64,000 nt of DNA from Arthrinium phaeospermum (lineage: Eukaryota; Ascomycota; Sordariomycetes; Amphisphaeriales; Apiosporaceae). A model generated the notes under the pieces. That model saw only the letters and a program-made list of their open reading frames with translations, did no database searches and was not told the DNA's origin. Every line of letters starts with the position of its first letter. The first letter of the stretch is position 1. Both the position numbers and the translations under genes were made by a program. The DNA is taken from contig QYRS01000001.1 in assembly GCA_006503535.1 (NCBI GenBank), positions 186,001 to 250,000 on the forward strand, read 5' to 3'. Below are positions 49,279 to 60,838 of the stretch, one piece after another.

Positions 49279-49520
49279 CGCCTAGGAGCTCTGCCCGGCC
49301 ACCTTGCTGCAGCTTTAGGGGTCTATGACTTCACAACCGCTGTCAGGCTGCCATTCAACACATAAATTCCCGAGCAAATGGACCAATATGTGGAGAGCTG
49401 GGCGCAATGGTTTGCTGGCATGCGACCAGAGATCACATCAGATCGACAACTTCAGGGCAAACAGTTAAGATGATACGGGTAGTGATGCAAGCCCGCTTAA
49501 AGATCGCCCACGCAAGAGCC

Positions 49521-49555
49521 GCCAGTGGATCAAGCACTGCCAGTGGATCAGCACT
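49521..49555. repeat. short tandem repeat, 18/17 bp
   Basis: GCCAGTGGATCAAGCACT is followed directly by the same unit lacking one A. It lies in an intergenic spacer. No function is inferred. Confidence 0.8.
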
Positions 49556-49836
49556 AGCCTACGGACCATTTTGTCCGTGACAAGCCCACCCGCCAATGAA
49601 GGCCCGAATTAGAGTCGGACCTGGTCAACTTACAAGTCTGTACCACAGATATTCTCCTCTTATCAAACGGCAACTATTTGCTGTTCAGTCGATCGCTTTC
49701 AATCTCTCTCCATATTTGGCATATCTACAGAACCGATCGATCTCCCAGCCCCAAATAAATCGACGTAATGCTGCATCTTGACACAACGCATTGAAGGAGC
49801 CAGTCTGTCGGCTTCCTGGTAGAAGAAGTAGCCAGT

Positions 49837-51345
49837 TTAGCACTGAAATGGCCTTGGCAGCGACCCTTCCGCCGACGCAGCCTGCATCGCCTTGATCGTG
49901 GCATACAGCCCCCCGACGCAAATAAAAGCGCCCGCTATGACGGTAAGCACATTAACGCCAACCATGAAGGGCCGACGCGCCCACGCGCGGAGCCCGCCCT
50001 CGAAGTAGTACGTGTCGTGGAGCCAGAAAGCGCCCGCGAGACCGTAGGTGTACCAAGCCGCGAAGAGGGCGGCCGTGATGCCGACCAGGTAATTGAAGAC
50101 TGGAATCCCCACCGCCAGGACGAAAGCCGCGACGTTGGCCAGCAGGATGAGCAACGTCCAGGCGCCCCAGCCGGTGACGGTGTGCGAGTGCAGGTGGCGC
50201 CCATGTCGGAACAGCCTGACGAAGACGAGCTTGGCCGCGGTATGGCTGTAGAGGCTGCCCGCGAGGAAGAAGTTGGGGATGGCCAGCCCGAAACTGATCT
50301 TGGACCAGAGCGGGCTCAGGCTCAGCAGGCTCGGGCTCGCGACGCCCGACCCGACGTACCAGTACGTCACGCCCGCGAAGACGATGTAGAAGGCCGTCGC
50401 GACGGCCTGCAGCGTCCAGGCCGCCTTCATGGCGTCCTCGGGCCGGCGCATCTCGGAGATGAGGATGAAGAACATGAAGTGGCCCGCGTAGGCGAAGACG
50501 GGGTTCGTGATGCTGACGAAGGCCGAGGTGAAGTCGGTGGTCACCGCGATCGCGATGTCGCCCGGTGCGGTCGGCACGGCGCCGGCGCCCGCCATGGCGA
50601 CGATGCCGGCGACGAGAATCGACGCGGTGGCGAGGATGGACAGCCAGGCCAGCTGGTCCAGGGTACGCGGGAAGCTGAAGAGTGTAATGGCCGCCGCGAA
50701 GATGCCTGTGAAGGCGACGGCGCACAGCCGGTGGTCCGACAGCTCGCTGAGGGCTAGCTGGCCTGCCAGCATCTGGCTACCCGTGCCGCAGACGGCAAAG
50801 ATGACGGTGCCGCCGCCCAGGATCTCCCTGCCGATCGGGCCAAACATGACCTGCCCGGCGTCTCCCATGTTGTGCACTGCAGTTATACGGGGCTCGTCAA
50901 TCATCATGACCCCAGGGACCACGCAGAAGAGCGATTACTTTAGAGAGTTTCGCTTAGGTAGGTACTTACCCTGAGGATGTCGGAGCTTGAATTGGATCAA
51001 GGCCCATGCCGTGTACGTCGCGAAACACCCCAAGAAGAGAATGACGACAATACCGGGTACGATGCCGACCGCAGCCAAACTGCTGGGGAGACTGAGCATG
51101 CCGTTGGAGACGATCTCGGTGATCATGAGCACGGCGACCATGGGCCAACGCAGGGTCTTGTACTTGATGTCGTGGCCCTCTTCCGACCCGAACACGTCGT
51201 TGACGGTAGCCGGGCCGGTCGGATGGAGCTCGTCATCGTACTGGTTGGGGTCTCTTCCAATTTCGATCAGGCCGTCGTCATTGTAGCCGGACTGTGCGGG
51301 CTTCTCACGGGGGATGTGGCCCGGGTCGTACGTGTTGTGGCTCAT
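49837..51345 (-). CDS. AAAP-family amino acid transporter
   Basis: Seen: exons 51345-50970 and 50876-49837 join in phase (GTAAGT donor, TGCAG acceptor) to 471 aa. A hydrophilic N-terminus of about 60 residues is followed by roughly eleven TM helices. These begin RWPMVAVLMITEIVSNGMLS, LPSSLAAVGIVPGIVVIL, then after the junction VHNMGDAGQVMFGPIGREIL, and end FICVGGLYATIKAM. The pattern fits PF01490 transporters such as Neurospora Mtr for neutral amino acids at the plasma membrane. The junction reads HPQ|VHNMGDAG, which matches the family better than an exon running through VMMIDEPR. The start at 51345 (MSHN) is preferred to an upstream in-frame start. Substrate is not predictable. Confidence 0.88.
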
Positions 51346-53033
51346 CGCAGCTTTTGGCACGGCTGACCCTTCTGTCGCACGACAAGCTTTTTTGGTGCGA
51401 GCCACGATACCAACCGGAACGAGAAACAAGATCCCCAAATATTTGTCCCACGCCCTCCTGGAGCAACTGAACTATACGTGTTTCGCAGGTCCTGCTTGGG
51501 TGCGCTTCAGTGTTCAATCGTCGAAAAAATGATGATGGACTTCAGAGGCATTTCGAGCCACGGCAGGGGTGCCAGGTGTTGCATGTCGGAAGTGTTTCGG
51601 CAATAGGAGGGAGATCGCCATTCTCTTATCAATTCCTCCCATGTCTTGGATGCGGGAGGCGGGGTTGGGGTGCCAGCCACACGGGATGCAATGCAGCCAG
51701 TGGCAGGGGTTTCAGTTGACTGCATAAGGGGGTAATGCCTGGAGCTTAAGGCGTAGGAATGCGGGGGACTCTTATCGCCAGACGGGACTGTCAGCATTTG
51801 GCATCATCTCTCTTCACGAGATAGCAAGCTGACATGCATGCACCACGTCATGATGTTGATGGTGGCTAATGTATTTGCTCAATTACCTTTTCCAGCGTCT
51901 ACTCCGCGTCAGCTTCTGCGTACTCGTGGTATGACAGCTCGACTTTCCACAGACAGCAACGCTCAATGTCGTTCTCAGTCAAGTCCGGTCAGTCTTATTG
52001 GCAGAAACCGCCACCGCTTCGAACGTCGCATACCTACCTACCCTAGGGGATTTTGGCAACTCTAAATCTTAAGAATTATCCTTGATTCGGGCCGCACCGT
52101 TACCCACCCCTAGCGGTACTGCCGTGAACCACATATTCCATGCATGGCGTTATCCACATCCCGAACACGGAATCGTTTTTCTTTACCTCATGTAACGCAA
52201 TCTATATATAAGGATAGCGATATAGAGTCTATATCCATGCTCGTATCTAATAACTCTGGATAAAACTTACACACATTTACTTGTTCCTTATTTATATACT
52301 CGGAGGTTGCTCTTTACGACTTGCGGCACTGCGTGAGTATATCTGGCTGTAGATGTGTTCGAAACGGTTGATGGAGACCCAAGTCTCTTTGACAAGCTCT
52401 TGTATGTTTGTTTCCTTGGGAAATGAAATCAGATAACATAAAAAGTCCTCGGCTGGGATGAGGTCGATAGTGACTAGATCGTGCTGCAAAAATGGACTGG
52501 CAGTCCACCACGACTCATATCGACAATGACCAGTGGACGTGACTTTGGCCTAGTCCTATATCACTATACAACGGTCAGATGAATCGCATCTGGGTACTTT
52601 CACGACATTCTTTGCCACGCTTCTCATTTATCACTCAGGAGTACACACGGGACATGTCATGCGTCAAGATATAGTGCTTGACGCACCGGAACGTTTCGTT
52701 GTACAACCAGGCAAGTTGCAATCACGTCTTGGATCTAAACTTGAAAAACAACATTTTATTAGTTTCCTCCAACTCCCCATCTCTAACTAAGTACTTATGT
52801 ATTCACTTTCTTTTCAAAACCAATCTGTTTAATCTAACTACAACCCCCTGATCAACCGACCACATCTATCTCCGGGGTAGACGACAATGCATCGACGTGG
52901 CGTCTCCAGCAAGTCGCTTTCCCCGTGTCAAGGTGGCGGCGATTCCTCTTTTACCACACACACCCCCACCCACACTCTCTCCCTCGTCTCCTCAAATGGA
53001 GCTCAACCCCTCGCAGCCAAGAGTCCACCCATC
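51346..53033. other. 1.7 kb without a recognised gene
   Basis: Upstream of the transporter and downstream of the secreted-protein gene. A few short frames lack motifs. TA-rich stretches occur near 52200-52290. Confidence 0.4.
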
Positions 53034-53705
53034 TTACTTGGTGGTGGTGGTAGTGACCGTCTTGGTGGTCAAGCCGGTAGGCGCGGCCGTGACGGTCGGC
53101 GCGGCCGTGACGGTGGGCTTGGCCGTGACGGTGGACTGGGGGCAGTCGCCGGAGCCGGGGTTGGCCGCGTTGGAGGCGGACCAGCTGTCGGTGATGACGA
53201 AGAGGGTGTTGTCGCGCCACTGCCCCTTGTCGGTCGCGTAGCTGGCGGGCCAGCTCTCGGTGTAGAGGGCGCAGACCTGGCCGGCGGGCGTGGAGACGGA
53301 CGGGGCGCCGGCCTTGTTGTCGCCCTTGGTCACTTTCACCAGGGTGTACGTGTTGAAGAAGCGGCAGGGCTTCTTGCCGCCGTCCCACTTGGCGTCCCAC
53401 TCGCGCTGCGCCGTGCAGGCGTCGGCGCACCGGCCCGTCTGCAGCGGGCCCTCGGTGAAGAACTGCTGGCCCAGGTACGTGTCCCGGGCCTTGCAGTCCA
53501 GCGGCGCCCGGATCGAGGCGTCGCCCAGCGCCGCCGGGACCGTGTAGTTGGTGGCGGGGGCGGGAGGGGCGGCGGCGGCCTGGGCCTCGAGGTCGAAGCC
53601 GGTGGCGGGGCCGGCCTCTTCGACCTGCTTCCAGTCGATGGTCTCGCCGAGGGCGAGGCCGGCGACGGCGGCGAGGGTGGCGGCGATGCGGATTATGGGA
53701 GCCAT
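53034..53705 (-). CDS. secreted Cys-rich protein with PAN/apple-like fold candidate
   Basis: Seen: single exon, 223 aa. Signal peptide IIRIAATLAAVAGLALG, a linker rich in Ala and Pro, then a Cys domain of about 110 residues with DCKARDTYLGQQFF, RCADACTAQREWD, KPCRFFNTYTLVKV, QVCALYTESW and NTLFVITDSW. Six cysteines could form disulfides. The tail holds an 18-bp repeat encoding TVTAAP units (53081-53134) and ends in a Thr run and Lys. Related secreted proteins with one or two such domains are common in ascomycetes and their role is unknown. The Thr/Pro tail suggests O-glycosylation. No GPI signal is seen. Confidence 0.78.
   Translation of the reverse strand: MAPIIRIAATLAAVAGLALGETIDWKQVEEAGPATGFDLEAQAAAAPPAPATNYTVPAALGDASIRAPLDCKARDTYLGQQFFTEGPLQTGRCADACTAQREWDAKWDGGKKPCRFFNTYTLVKVTKGDNKAGAPSVSTPAGQVCALYTESWPASYATDKGQWRDNTLFVITDSWSASNAANPGSGDCPQSTVTAKPTVTAAPTVTAAPTGLTTKTVTTTTTK
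53081..53134 (-). repeat. three 18-bp tandem repeats inside the secreted protein gene
   Basis: Units 53081-53098, 53099-53116 and 53117-53134 are nearly identical and encode TVTAAP-type hexapeptides. Copy number may vary between strains. Confidence 0.85.
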
Positions 53706-55307
53706 TGTGAATGGGTTTTTGTTTCTTGTCTTTGGAGCTTTGAGGCGGCTAGGTTTGCTTGGGTGCGGTTTGGAAGAAGGATGATGTTGGAAGATTGGTA
53801 ATGTACTGAGTGGTGTCTGGATATTTTCTCTTCTGGAACAGGAGGGTTCGACATGGACATTATATAGCTGATATCCCACGGCATTTGGCCATATACTCCA
53901 AAATTGAGGGCACCTTGCTCAAGCCCCGCGAAAACCCATTGCCGGGGAATAAGGCTAGATGGGTACCTTGCCGGACTTCAAAGAGCGGGGTGTACCGAGA
54001 TGGTTCCTGGATCCAAGGCGGGCCGACTAAAGTGTGGGAGAGGCGCACCGCCGCCAAGCCTCGGACCTGAGCCCGGCCAGCGCCCCGGCCCATGTTCGGG
54101 GTCAGGTTAGTCCGTCCTGGGCATAGGTAAGGTTCTCGTATTGGTAATAGACCGAAGGTAACCACGGAGGTATTACCTATTGTTCTGCAATGTTTACTGT
54201 CTAGCAGCGGAATATCGAAGACAAGGCGTGGCCAGCGGATTCCAACACCTTCGATTCTCAACAATTCAGGGGGGTCTAGAATTGGGTTATGGCCTATTTG
54301 CTTGCTCCTTACACAAGGTCCCAAGGTTGTTGTGGTTGAACGGCCACATGCCGGATAGCACGACATTCGATGGTTGGGAAACACCCTACATCAACACAAG
54401 TACGGCAGTGGTTGGAAATGCTGGCCACTAGATTAAAAAATCTCACAAATGCTGAAATGGTACGGAGAGTGCCGCTTAGATTATAGAAGCACTTCAGTAT
54501 GTGAAAACACCCGTGGCTATGTCATCAGGGTCTCAACATTGATTAGCCGATACAATCAATATCATGTCTGTCGCCTTTCAGTGGCTATGTTCTCTCTTGC
54601 TTGTTGTTTGATGGAGGGGCAATCTAGTTGGCTGACTTGAGCAAGTTGAACATTCTAAGCTTTTGGCTGTAAGTACTCCGTACTACTATCAACTGCTCGG
54701 GCATTCGCACGTCCCCAACAGAGAGTTCCCGGCTACTATTACGCGAGACAGGGAGAGGAAAGAAAACAGATGCCGCATCCGCAGCTTTCTGTAGTGTAAA
54801 GCTCCAAAGCATGTAGTTGGAGATGTTGGACGATGTTATCCAAAAGGAGCCCATTCTGATTAACCTGGCGGTGAAACTGTTCTACAATGCAAGTCATAGA
54901 TCTATCCATATTCGATACGGTTTACTACGAGTGCCATTCTCGGGTTCTTTGTTTAATTGGTTAAGTTAGGTACTGCCAGATATTATCGTATCCAAGTTCC
55001 AACGCATTGCCTTGGTATAGGGTATTACCATACTTCATATAGGTAGCACCACCAATATGCCAAGAACTACCCATCACAGCTAGGAAAGATCTTTGGGTTG
55101 AAATGTTTTCACTGATTTCGGTGTACATTGGTTTGGTTTTGTACATATGATACAATTGGCAACAGCCTCCGCGGAAGAATCCCATCTGTGGATTGATCTC
55201 GGCCAGTCTTGGCATCCGCAGTCCTCTGCAAGAAAAAGAGTTGTCGGCCATGAGCGTATAACCAAGCCCGTTCGTTGAATCCATCGACATCAATCCATAG
55301 CCTCCAC
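53706..55307. other. 1.6 kb without a recognised gene
   Basis: Includes the promoter of the secreted protein and the 3' end of the bL31m gene. Frames up to about 174 codons have no motif or splice support. Confidence 0.4.
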
Positions 55308-55913
55308 CTATTTCTTCTTCGACTTCGTCGACCCCGCCATCTTGGCGCCCTTGTCCTCGGGCATACCCACAGCGTACGACGAAATCAAGTCGCCCAGGGG
55401 GTCGTAGCTGCTATCGAACTTGGACTCGAAACTGGCGCCCGCGGCGGCCTTGTCGTCCTTCTTCGCCGCGTCGCCTCCCTTGCCACCAGCAGCGCCCTTG
55501 GTCTCGGCCCCCGCCGCGCCCGCCTCGGGCTCCACGCTCTCGGCGTCCCAGCCGCGGCCGTAGCGCCCGCGGAAGGCGGCCAGCTTGCCGGCCTCGTCGA
55601 CCTCGACGTTCTTGAGCGACTTCTCCGACGGGTTCCACATGATGTGGTTGCGCGTGTCCTTGGTCGACTTAAAGAGCGCGTGCGGGCTGCACGTGCGCAG
55701 CGTGAAGGTCGAGCCGTCCGACAGCTGGACGACCTGCGTGAAGGCGTAGGGCCGCTTCGGCCGCCGGATCAGCGTCGCGTTTCTTGTTTGGGTCTGCTGC
55801 AGCGTCGGTATTATGGAGGAAGAGGTCGTCTGGGGCGCGAGGGTGTTGAAGGTGGAGAGAGTGCTGCTCGTCGTTGGCCGCCGGGGCAGGGCGGTGGGCA
55901 GGCGGGATGCCAT
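55308..55913 (-). CDS. mitochondrial large-subunit ribosomal protein bL31m
   Basis: Seen: a 201-aa single exon. An Arg/Ser/Thr-rich, acid-free N-terminus (ASRLPTALPRRPTTSSTLST) looks like a mitochondrial presequence. The core reads IRRPKRPYAFTQVVQLSDGS, FTLRTCSPHALFKSTKDTR and VDEAGKLAAFRGRYGRGW, which matches the bL31m family (yeast Mrpl36 type). An Ala/Gly/Lys-rich tail ends in KSKKK. Known: it bridges the mitoribosomal subunits. Start at 55913 is chosen because the frame upstream lacks targeting features. No zinc-binding CxxC is seen. Confidence 0.9.
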   Translation of the reverse strand: MASRLPTALPRRPTTSSTLSTFNTLAPQTTSSSIIPTLQQTQTRNATLIRRPKRPYAFTQVVQLSDGSTFTLRTCSPHALFKSTKDTRNHIMWNPSEKSLKNVEVDEAGKLAAFRGRYGRGWDAESVEPEAGAAGAETKGAAGGKGGDAAKKDDKAAAGASFESKFDSSYDPLGDLISSYAVGMPEDKGAKMAGSTKSKKK

Positions 55914-56500
55914 TGTGTTGATAGGGTATTCGAGAGTTTCTTCCAATCCAATCTTTAGAAACGAGTCACAGAAAATCACGGCCTGTGGTGGGTGGCCGAG
56001 TGCGTCGTAGCGGGTTTGTCAATTGCGGCTGGCTGCGCACTTCGGAGCTCGACGTCGAATTGAAGCTCCAAGAAAAATCAGGACATTCAACCGCGATGGC
56101 CCGTCAGCCCACTGGCGCTAAAACGCCAGGGGACCACTGCAAGCAATTGGCAAATGGGTGGCAGGTGGGCGGCCGGCAGCGATCTTATCAGCTTATCGCT
56201 CCTCGATTAGTGGACGTCACCTCTGTCCGCCCCGCTGAAATATATCGCAATTGAAGAGAGCTCCGAGCCGAGCTACAGATTTGAACTCTTGTAGATGGCG
56301 ACAAAGAGGACCCGATAATCCCTACGATGTACGAGACGAGGTCGGAGACGAAGCCATTCCCCGCCTCTCCAATTCGCCCAGAAGATACGATGCGATGAGC
56401 CGCAATCGCATGTTGAAGCGAGTGCTCGGCCTCCAATCATCCATTTTCCCCAGAGGTTCGCATCTTTCGACCATACCCCAGAAGCGATGGAATTGCAACG
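55914..56500. other. divergent promoter region
   Basis: About 590 bp between bL31m (-) and the flavin-reductase-like gene (+). Both products have mitochondrial-type presequences, so a shared bidirectional promoter is possible. No other gene is seen. Confidence 0.4.
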
Positions 56501-57507
56501 ATGCGACAAAGCCCGCCTCGGGCATGCCCAGTCCTAAGATCAGCTCGGATTCGAAGCAGCATGGTGATTGCCCCTCCAAAGACCCCAGCAACGAGTTTCC
56601 TGGCTGACAAGGGCGGCAATTGAAAGACCATGGCGCTGGCGTTGCACCAGGTGCGCCCATGCGAAACGGACTCCAGTCACATCAAATCAACGACCACCAC
56701 TTCAAGAAGCTCATGCGACACGTCCCACGACCAGCAGTCGTGGTAACCTCTGTACACTACCCCCAAATACCGGGGAGATCGCCGCAAGAAAACGAACCGC
56801 ACAATGGTCAAGATGGAGGAGCTGGGTCACCCGGAGGTGGTGCATCGATTACAGGCCCTACCCCCCGCGCCATGACGGTATCCTCCTTTTCGTCGGTGAC
56901 GCTCGACCCGAGACCAACCGTCACCTTCAGCATCACGAAGCCGAGCCGGACCTACGACGCCATCGCGAACAGTCGTCGGTTCAACATCCATGTCCTTTGC
57001 GACGACGAGAATGGCGCCCGCCTGGCACATCACTTTACCAAGGGCAATGCCCCCACACCAGGGGCTTCCCACAACCTGTTCAATTTCGACAAGTTTCCGG
57101 GGCTGAACGTGCGACTATCACATGGCAGAGAGGACTGGGAAAAGTCATGGCAGAAGATGCTGGCTGAAGCCCCTAATTCTGCTGTTTCCACGCCGTCGAG
57201 CCTGAACAACACAAAAGGTACTGCCAACGGGGTGCCTTGCCTGCAGGGCGACGCCGTTCTTTATGTGCTACGGTGCGTCGTCGCACCCAAGCCTGAAGGC
57301 GTGAACGGTGGTGGCCTGATCGACGTGGGGGGTAGCGCCATCATCGTGGGCGAAATCGAAGATTTCATACATCAGGGTGATGCCCCGGACATCGGCCCCA
57401 CGCCGCCGCACGACGCGATGAGCTTGACGTATGCCCATCAAGAGTACCGCAAGATGGGCAAGAAGCTAGAGCATGGCGAACCACAAGAGCCCAAGAACAG
57501 TTCATGA
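56501..57507 (+). CDS. flavin reductase-like (FMN split-barrel) protein, one frame break
   Basis: Seen: ATG at 56501 starts an Arg-rich presequence (PPRACPVLRSARIRSSM) and APPKTPATSFLADKGGN. The frame then changes near 56617 (AATTGAAAG, one base apparently missing) and continues LKDHGAGVAPGAPMRNGL, HHFKKLMRHVPRPAVVVTS, PRAMTVSSFSSVTLDPRPTV, SRRFNIHVLCDDENGARLA and ALLY-type strands to the stop at 57507. Adding one base gives 335 aa. The AMTVSSFSS and NIHVL blocks are typical of the flavin-reductase-like FMN-binding domain. Known: members reduce FMN or form part of two-component oxygenases; the mitochondrial fungal ones are poorly studied. Location is inferred from the presequence. Confidence 0.75.
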
Positions 57508-59080
57508 ATACCCAGATTATTGCGGAATAGACGCAAGCTTGTATATTATATTTAGACATGGGTTAGACTGTATAGAGTCGATCAGGGGCATCATATCTCC
57601 AAACAGCAACATTTCGCCTGGCATCTACGGATGTTTATGCTTTGGAGGCACCGCATATATTCTTATTCGGGCATAACTTACCCATTGATACTGTACTAGG
57701 TCAATACTACGGGAATACACCTGCAGGGACACCGGACTGACCCCCTGCAATTCCCCACTCCCCCGGCTCGTAATCCGGCATCGTGGGTCTCCCAGGAATA
57801 CGGACCAACGCAGATCGGATAGCACCATGAGCCGTGAGAAACACCGGGATCCACAGCAAACAAGCCTTGGTGGCACAGAACATGTCTGTTCGCAGCCAAG
57901 CCGTTAGACGATGAAGTTAAGTCCTACCAACCTGGTGGCACCTGACTCGTCAACGGGCATACGACTTCTGGACCCTGCAGGCTGCAGATTCTGAGACCCT
58001 GGAAGCCCGCCTGACCGACGGTGTAGGTTGTGCGTACATGGGTTGAATTGCCGAGTCCGCCAGTGCTCGCCTATCACCGGCCTCGCCATCTCGCTTGCTT
58101 GCTTTGGGTGATACGCCAAGAGGCGAGAGGTCGACGGCGCATATGCATCTACTCGAGATCTAGCCCCGTCACGACCTATGCGGCTATGCCGACCGACAGC
58201 CCGACTGGGAATGAATCGCAAATGAGCAGATGCCGTAAAATGTTTGACTCCGGACTCTCTTTGCCCCAACGGTCCATGGTGGAGTGGCTCAGGGTGTGGT
58301 TTACCGGATCTGGACGGCGCCTGGGTCGTTGATTGGGTGCTACTTTATTTACGCATGTCGCAAACGCCGCGCTAACCTTGCAGATCGGCAAACACCTGCG
58401 TCTTTATCCGACCTTGCCTACTTGCGATGCCACCGTCATTCCCATCTCACCAAGTGAGCCGATCACGAAATATTCTGTCGTCTTTCATTTTCAAGATGAC
58501 CTTTACGATTCTTTTAGGCTTGCCTGACTTTGGTATCGCCATTGGGGGTATATGTGACGTTGCTGCAAAACTGGCATCCGATTAGCCGGCACGAATCATG
58601 GCTGTACACCATCGGTCAGTCAGTCAATGGAGGTTGCCACTACCAATCGTCTAGTGGGCCAACCACCTCCCGTTGCTTGACAGACAACAACCCCTTTTGA
58701 GCCAGCAAGCTATCGCATTCGATCACATCTCCTCACCGTAAAGGGGGACTATGACCAAAATTGGAAGACGCATATGTCAAACGTAGCTTAACTTCCATTT
58801 GCAAACGATGGCTTATGCATACTCGCGAAGCTTATCTCTCCACTTGCTTGAGACGGATGACCTACCGAAACCATGCACCGTGTGTGTGTATCCTGACCAA
58901 GTTTGTCATATGTCGTACGCAAACACGGCTTTCTTATGCTGCATCCCACAATCTGAACTGGTACTGCGTATTATCAGTCTGTCGCTACTAGTATATATAA
59001 TCTTCCCTTCATTTTATTTTCTTTGCCGAATTTCGTGATAATTTCCATACCCTGTGTCTAGCGACAACTATGTTTCCACG
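57508..59080. other. 1.6 kb without a recognised gene
   Basis: Frames of up to 121 codons exist on both strands but none has a motif or splice pattern. The right end holds the S10 promoter. Confidence 0.4.
58992..59000 (+). promoter_or_regulatory. TATA-like box of S10 peptidase gene
   Basis: TATATATAA sits about 85 bp upstream of the ATG at 59081. Predicted from sequence and position. Confidence 0.4.
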
Positions 59081-60838
59081 ATGCTGCGTCTCTCCATATC
59101 TGCCATGGCGCTGGGCCTTTCGGCCATGTCGACGGCGCTTCCGGGCTCGACTGCTCTCCGCCTGGACAAGCGGTACACCGAGCAGTTCAACAGCGTCCAC
59201 TACAACGTGTTCGAGCACGCCGGCACGGGCGCGAAGCTGTCCTACGTCAACAACTCGGGCATCTGCGAGACCACCGCGGGGGTGAACCAGTACTCGGGCT
59301 ACGTCTCCGTCGGCAACAACATGAACATGTTCTTCTGGTAGGAAAACCATGTCCCCATGTTTCTCCGTTGCCAAACTTTTGTTGCTTACTAACCGCCCGC
59401 CCCTGACTGCCAGGTTCTTCGAAGCACGTGAGAACCCGACGACGGCCCCCCTGGCGGCCTGGTTCAACGGGGGCCCCGGCTGCTCGTCCATGATCGGCCT
59501 GTTCCAGGAGAACGGGCCGTGCCAGTTCTACAACGGGTCGTCGGAGCCGTCCCTGAACCCGTACAGTTTTAATAATTTTGCCAACATGCTCTACATCGAC
59601 CAGCCCGTCGGCGTTGGGTTCAGCTACGGCAACGACTCGGTGGATTCTACTGTCTCCGCGGCCCCGCAGGTCTGGGCGCTGCTGCAGACCTTTTACACGC
59701 AGTTCCCGGAGTACGAGAGCCGGGATTTCGGTATTTTCACCGAGGTATGTTTCGACGCGCAACTACCCCCCATCCTAATTTCCACGGAGTGTGTAACTAA
59801 TGAACTACCAAGTCCTACGGCGGCCACTACGGCCCCGAATTCGCCTCGTACATCCAAGCGCAAAACGCACAAATCTCGACCCAGAAAATCAACGGCGAGC
59901 CCATCAACCTGGTCGCCGTGGGCATCAACAACGGCTGGTTCGACGCCAAGATCCAGTACCGGGCCTACGTCGACTACAGCGCCAACAACAGCTACAACCA
60001 GATCCTGTCCCCCGCCCAATACGCCGACTACATGAACGCGTACGAGTCGGACTGCGCGCCCGCCGTCGACGGCTGCGCCGGCGCCGGCGCCAGTGGCTCC
60101 GACGACAGCTGCAGCACGGCCCAGGACACGTGCACCGAGGACATCGAGAACGCGATCATCGGCGAGGCCGACTTTGATCCGTATGATGTAAGACAGCCTG
60201 AGGATGACCCGTTCCCGCCGGGGCAGTACACCTCCTATCTTGGCAACGAGACGGTGCAGAAGGCGATTGGGGCGCAGTCCAACTTCCAGGAATGCCCGAC
60301 GGCGCCATACCAGAAGTTCTCGAGTACGGGCGATAGTAAGTACAAATTTCCCATCTACTTATTGCGGGAGAGCGCTGGTGATGCCTAGGTTAACCTTATG
60401 TTTTCTCTTACTCATCGTGCAGACACCCGCTCGTTCCTCGCCACCCTGTCCGACGTGGTGCAGTCGGGCGTCCAGGTGCTGCTCTGGGCCGGCGACGCCG
60501 ACTGGATCTGCAACCACATGGGCGTCGCGGCCGTGGCCGACGCGGTCGACTTTGCCGGCGCCGACGACTTTAAGGGCAAGCCGCTGCAGCCGTACACGGT
60601 GAACGGAAAGGAGACGGGCAAATACAAGACGGTGGGCAACTTTACGTATCTGCAGGTGTATGCGGCGGGGCACGAGGTCCCTTATTACCGTACGTACCTC
60701 TTACCTTTCCGGAACGGAGCGCCTGGGGGAGGTTTGTGGGGTTTATTTATATGCTGACCTACGTTGCTACCAGAACCGGAGACGGCGTTGCAGGTGTTTA
60801 TGCAGACTATGCAGAAGAAGGGCATCACATCGACATGA
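59081..60838 (+). CDS. secreted serine carboxypeptidase (peptidase S10)
   Basis: Seen: exons 59081-59337, 59414-59744, 59813-60335, 60423-60689 and 60774-60838 join in phase to 480 aa. The signal peptide is LRLSISAMALGLSAM. Motifs: WFNGGPGCSSMIGLF (oxyanion/substrate site), IDQPVGVGFSYGN, ESYGGHYGPEF (catalytic Ser right after the second junction), VLLWAGDADWICN (Asp) and AAGHEVPYY (His). Many cysteines and N-x-S/T sites fit a secreted glycoprotein. Known: S10 peptidases remove C-terminal residues, mostly at acidic pH. The upstream ATG at 59070 is in another frame and could act as a short uORF. The frame is intact. Confidence 0.95.

Noticed and set aside
50017..50757. 246-codon plus-strand frame rich in Arg/Asp/Glu
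   Set aside because: Antisense shadow of the transporter.
52887..53801. 304-codon plus-strand frame rich in Gly/Arg/Val
   Set aside because: Antisense of the secreted Cys-rich gene and its repeats.
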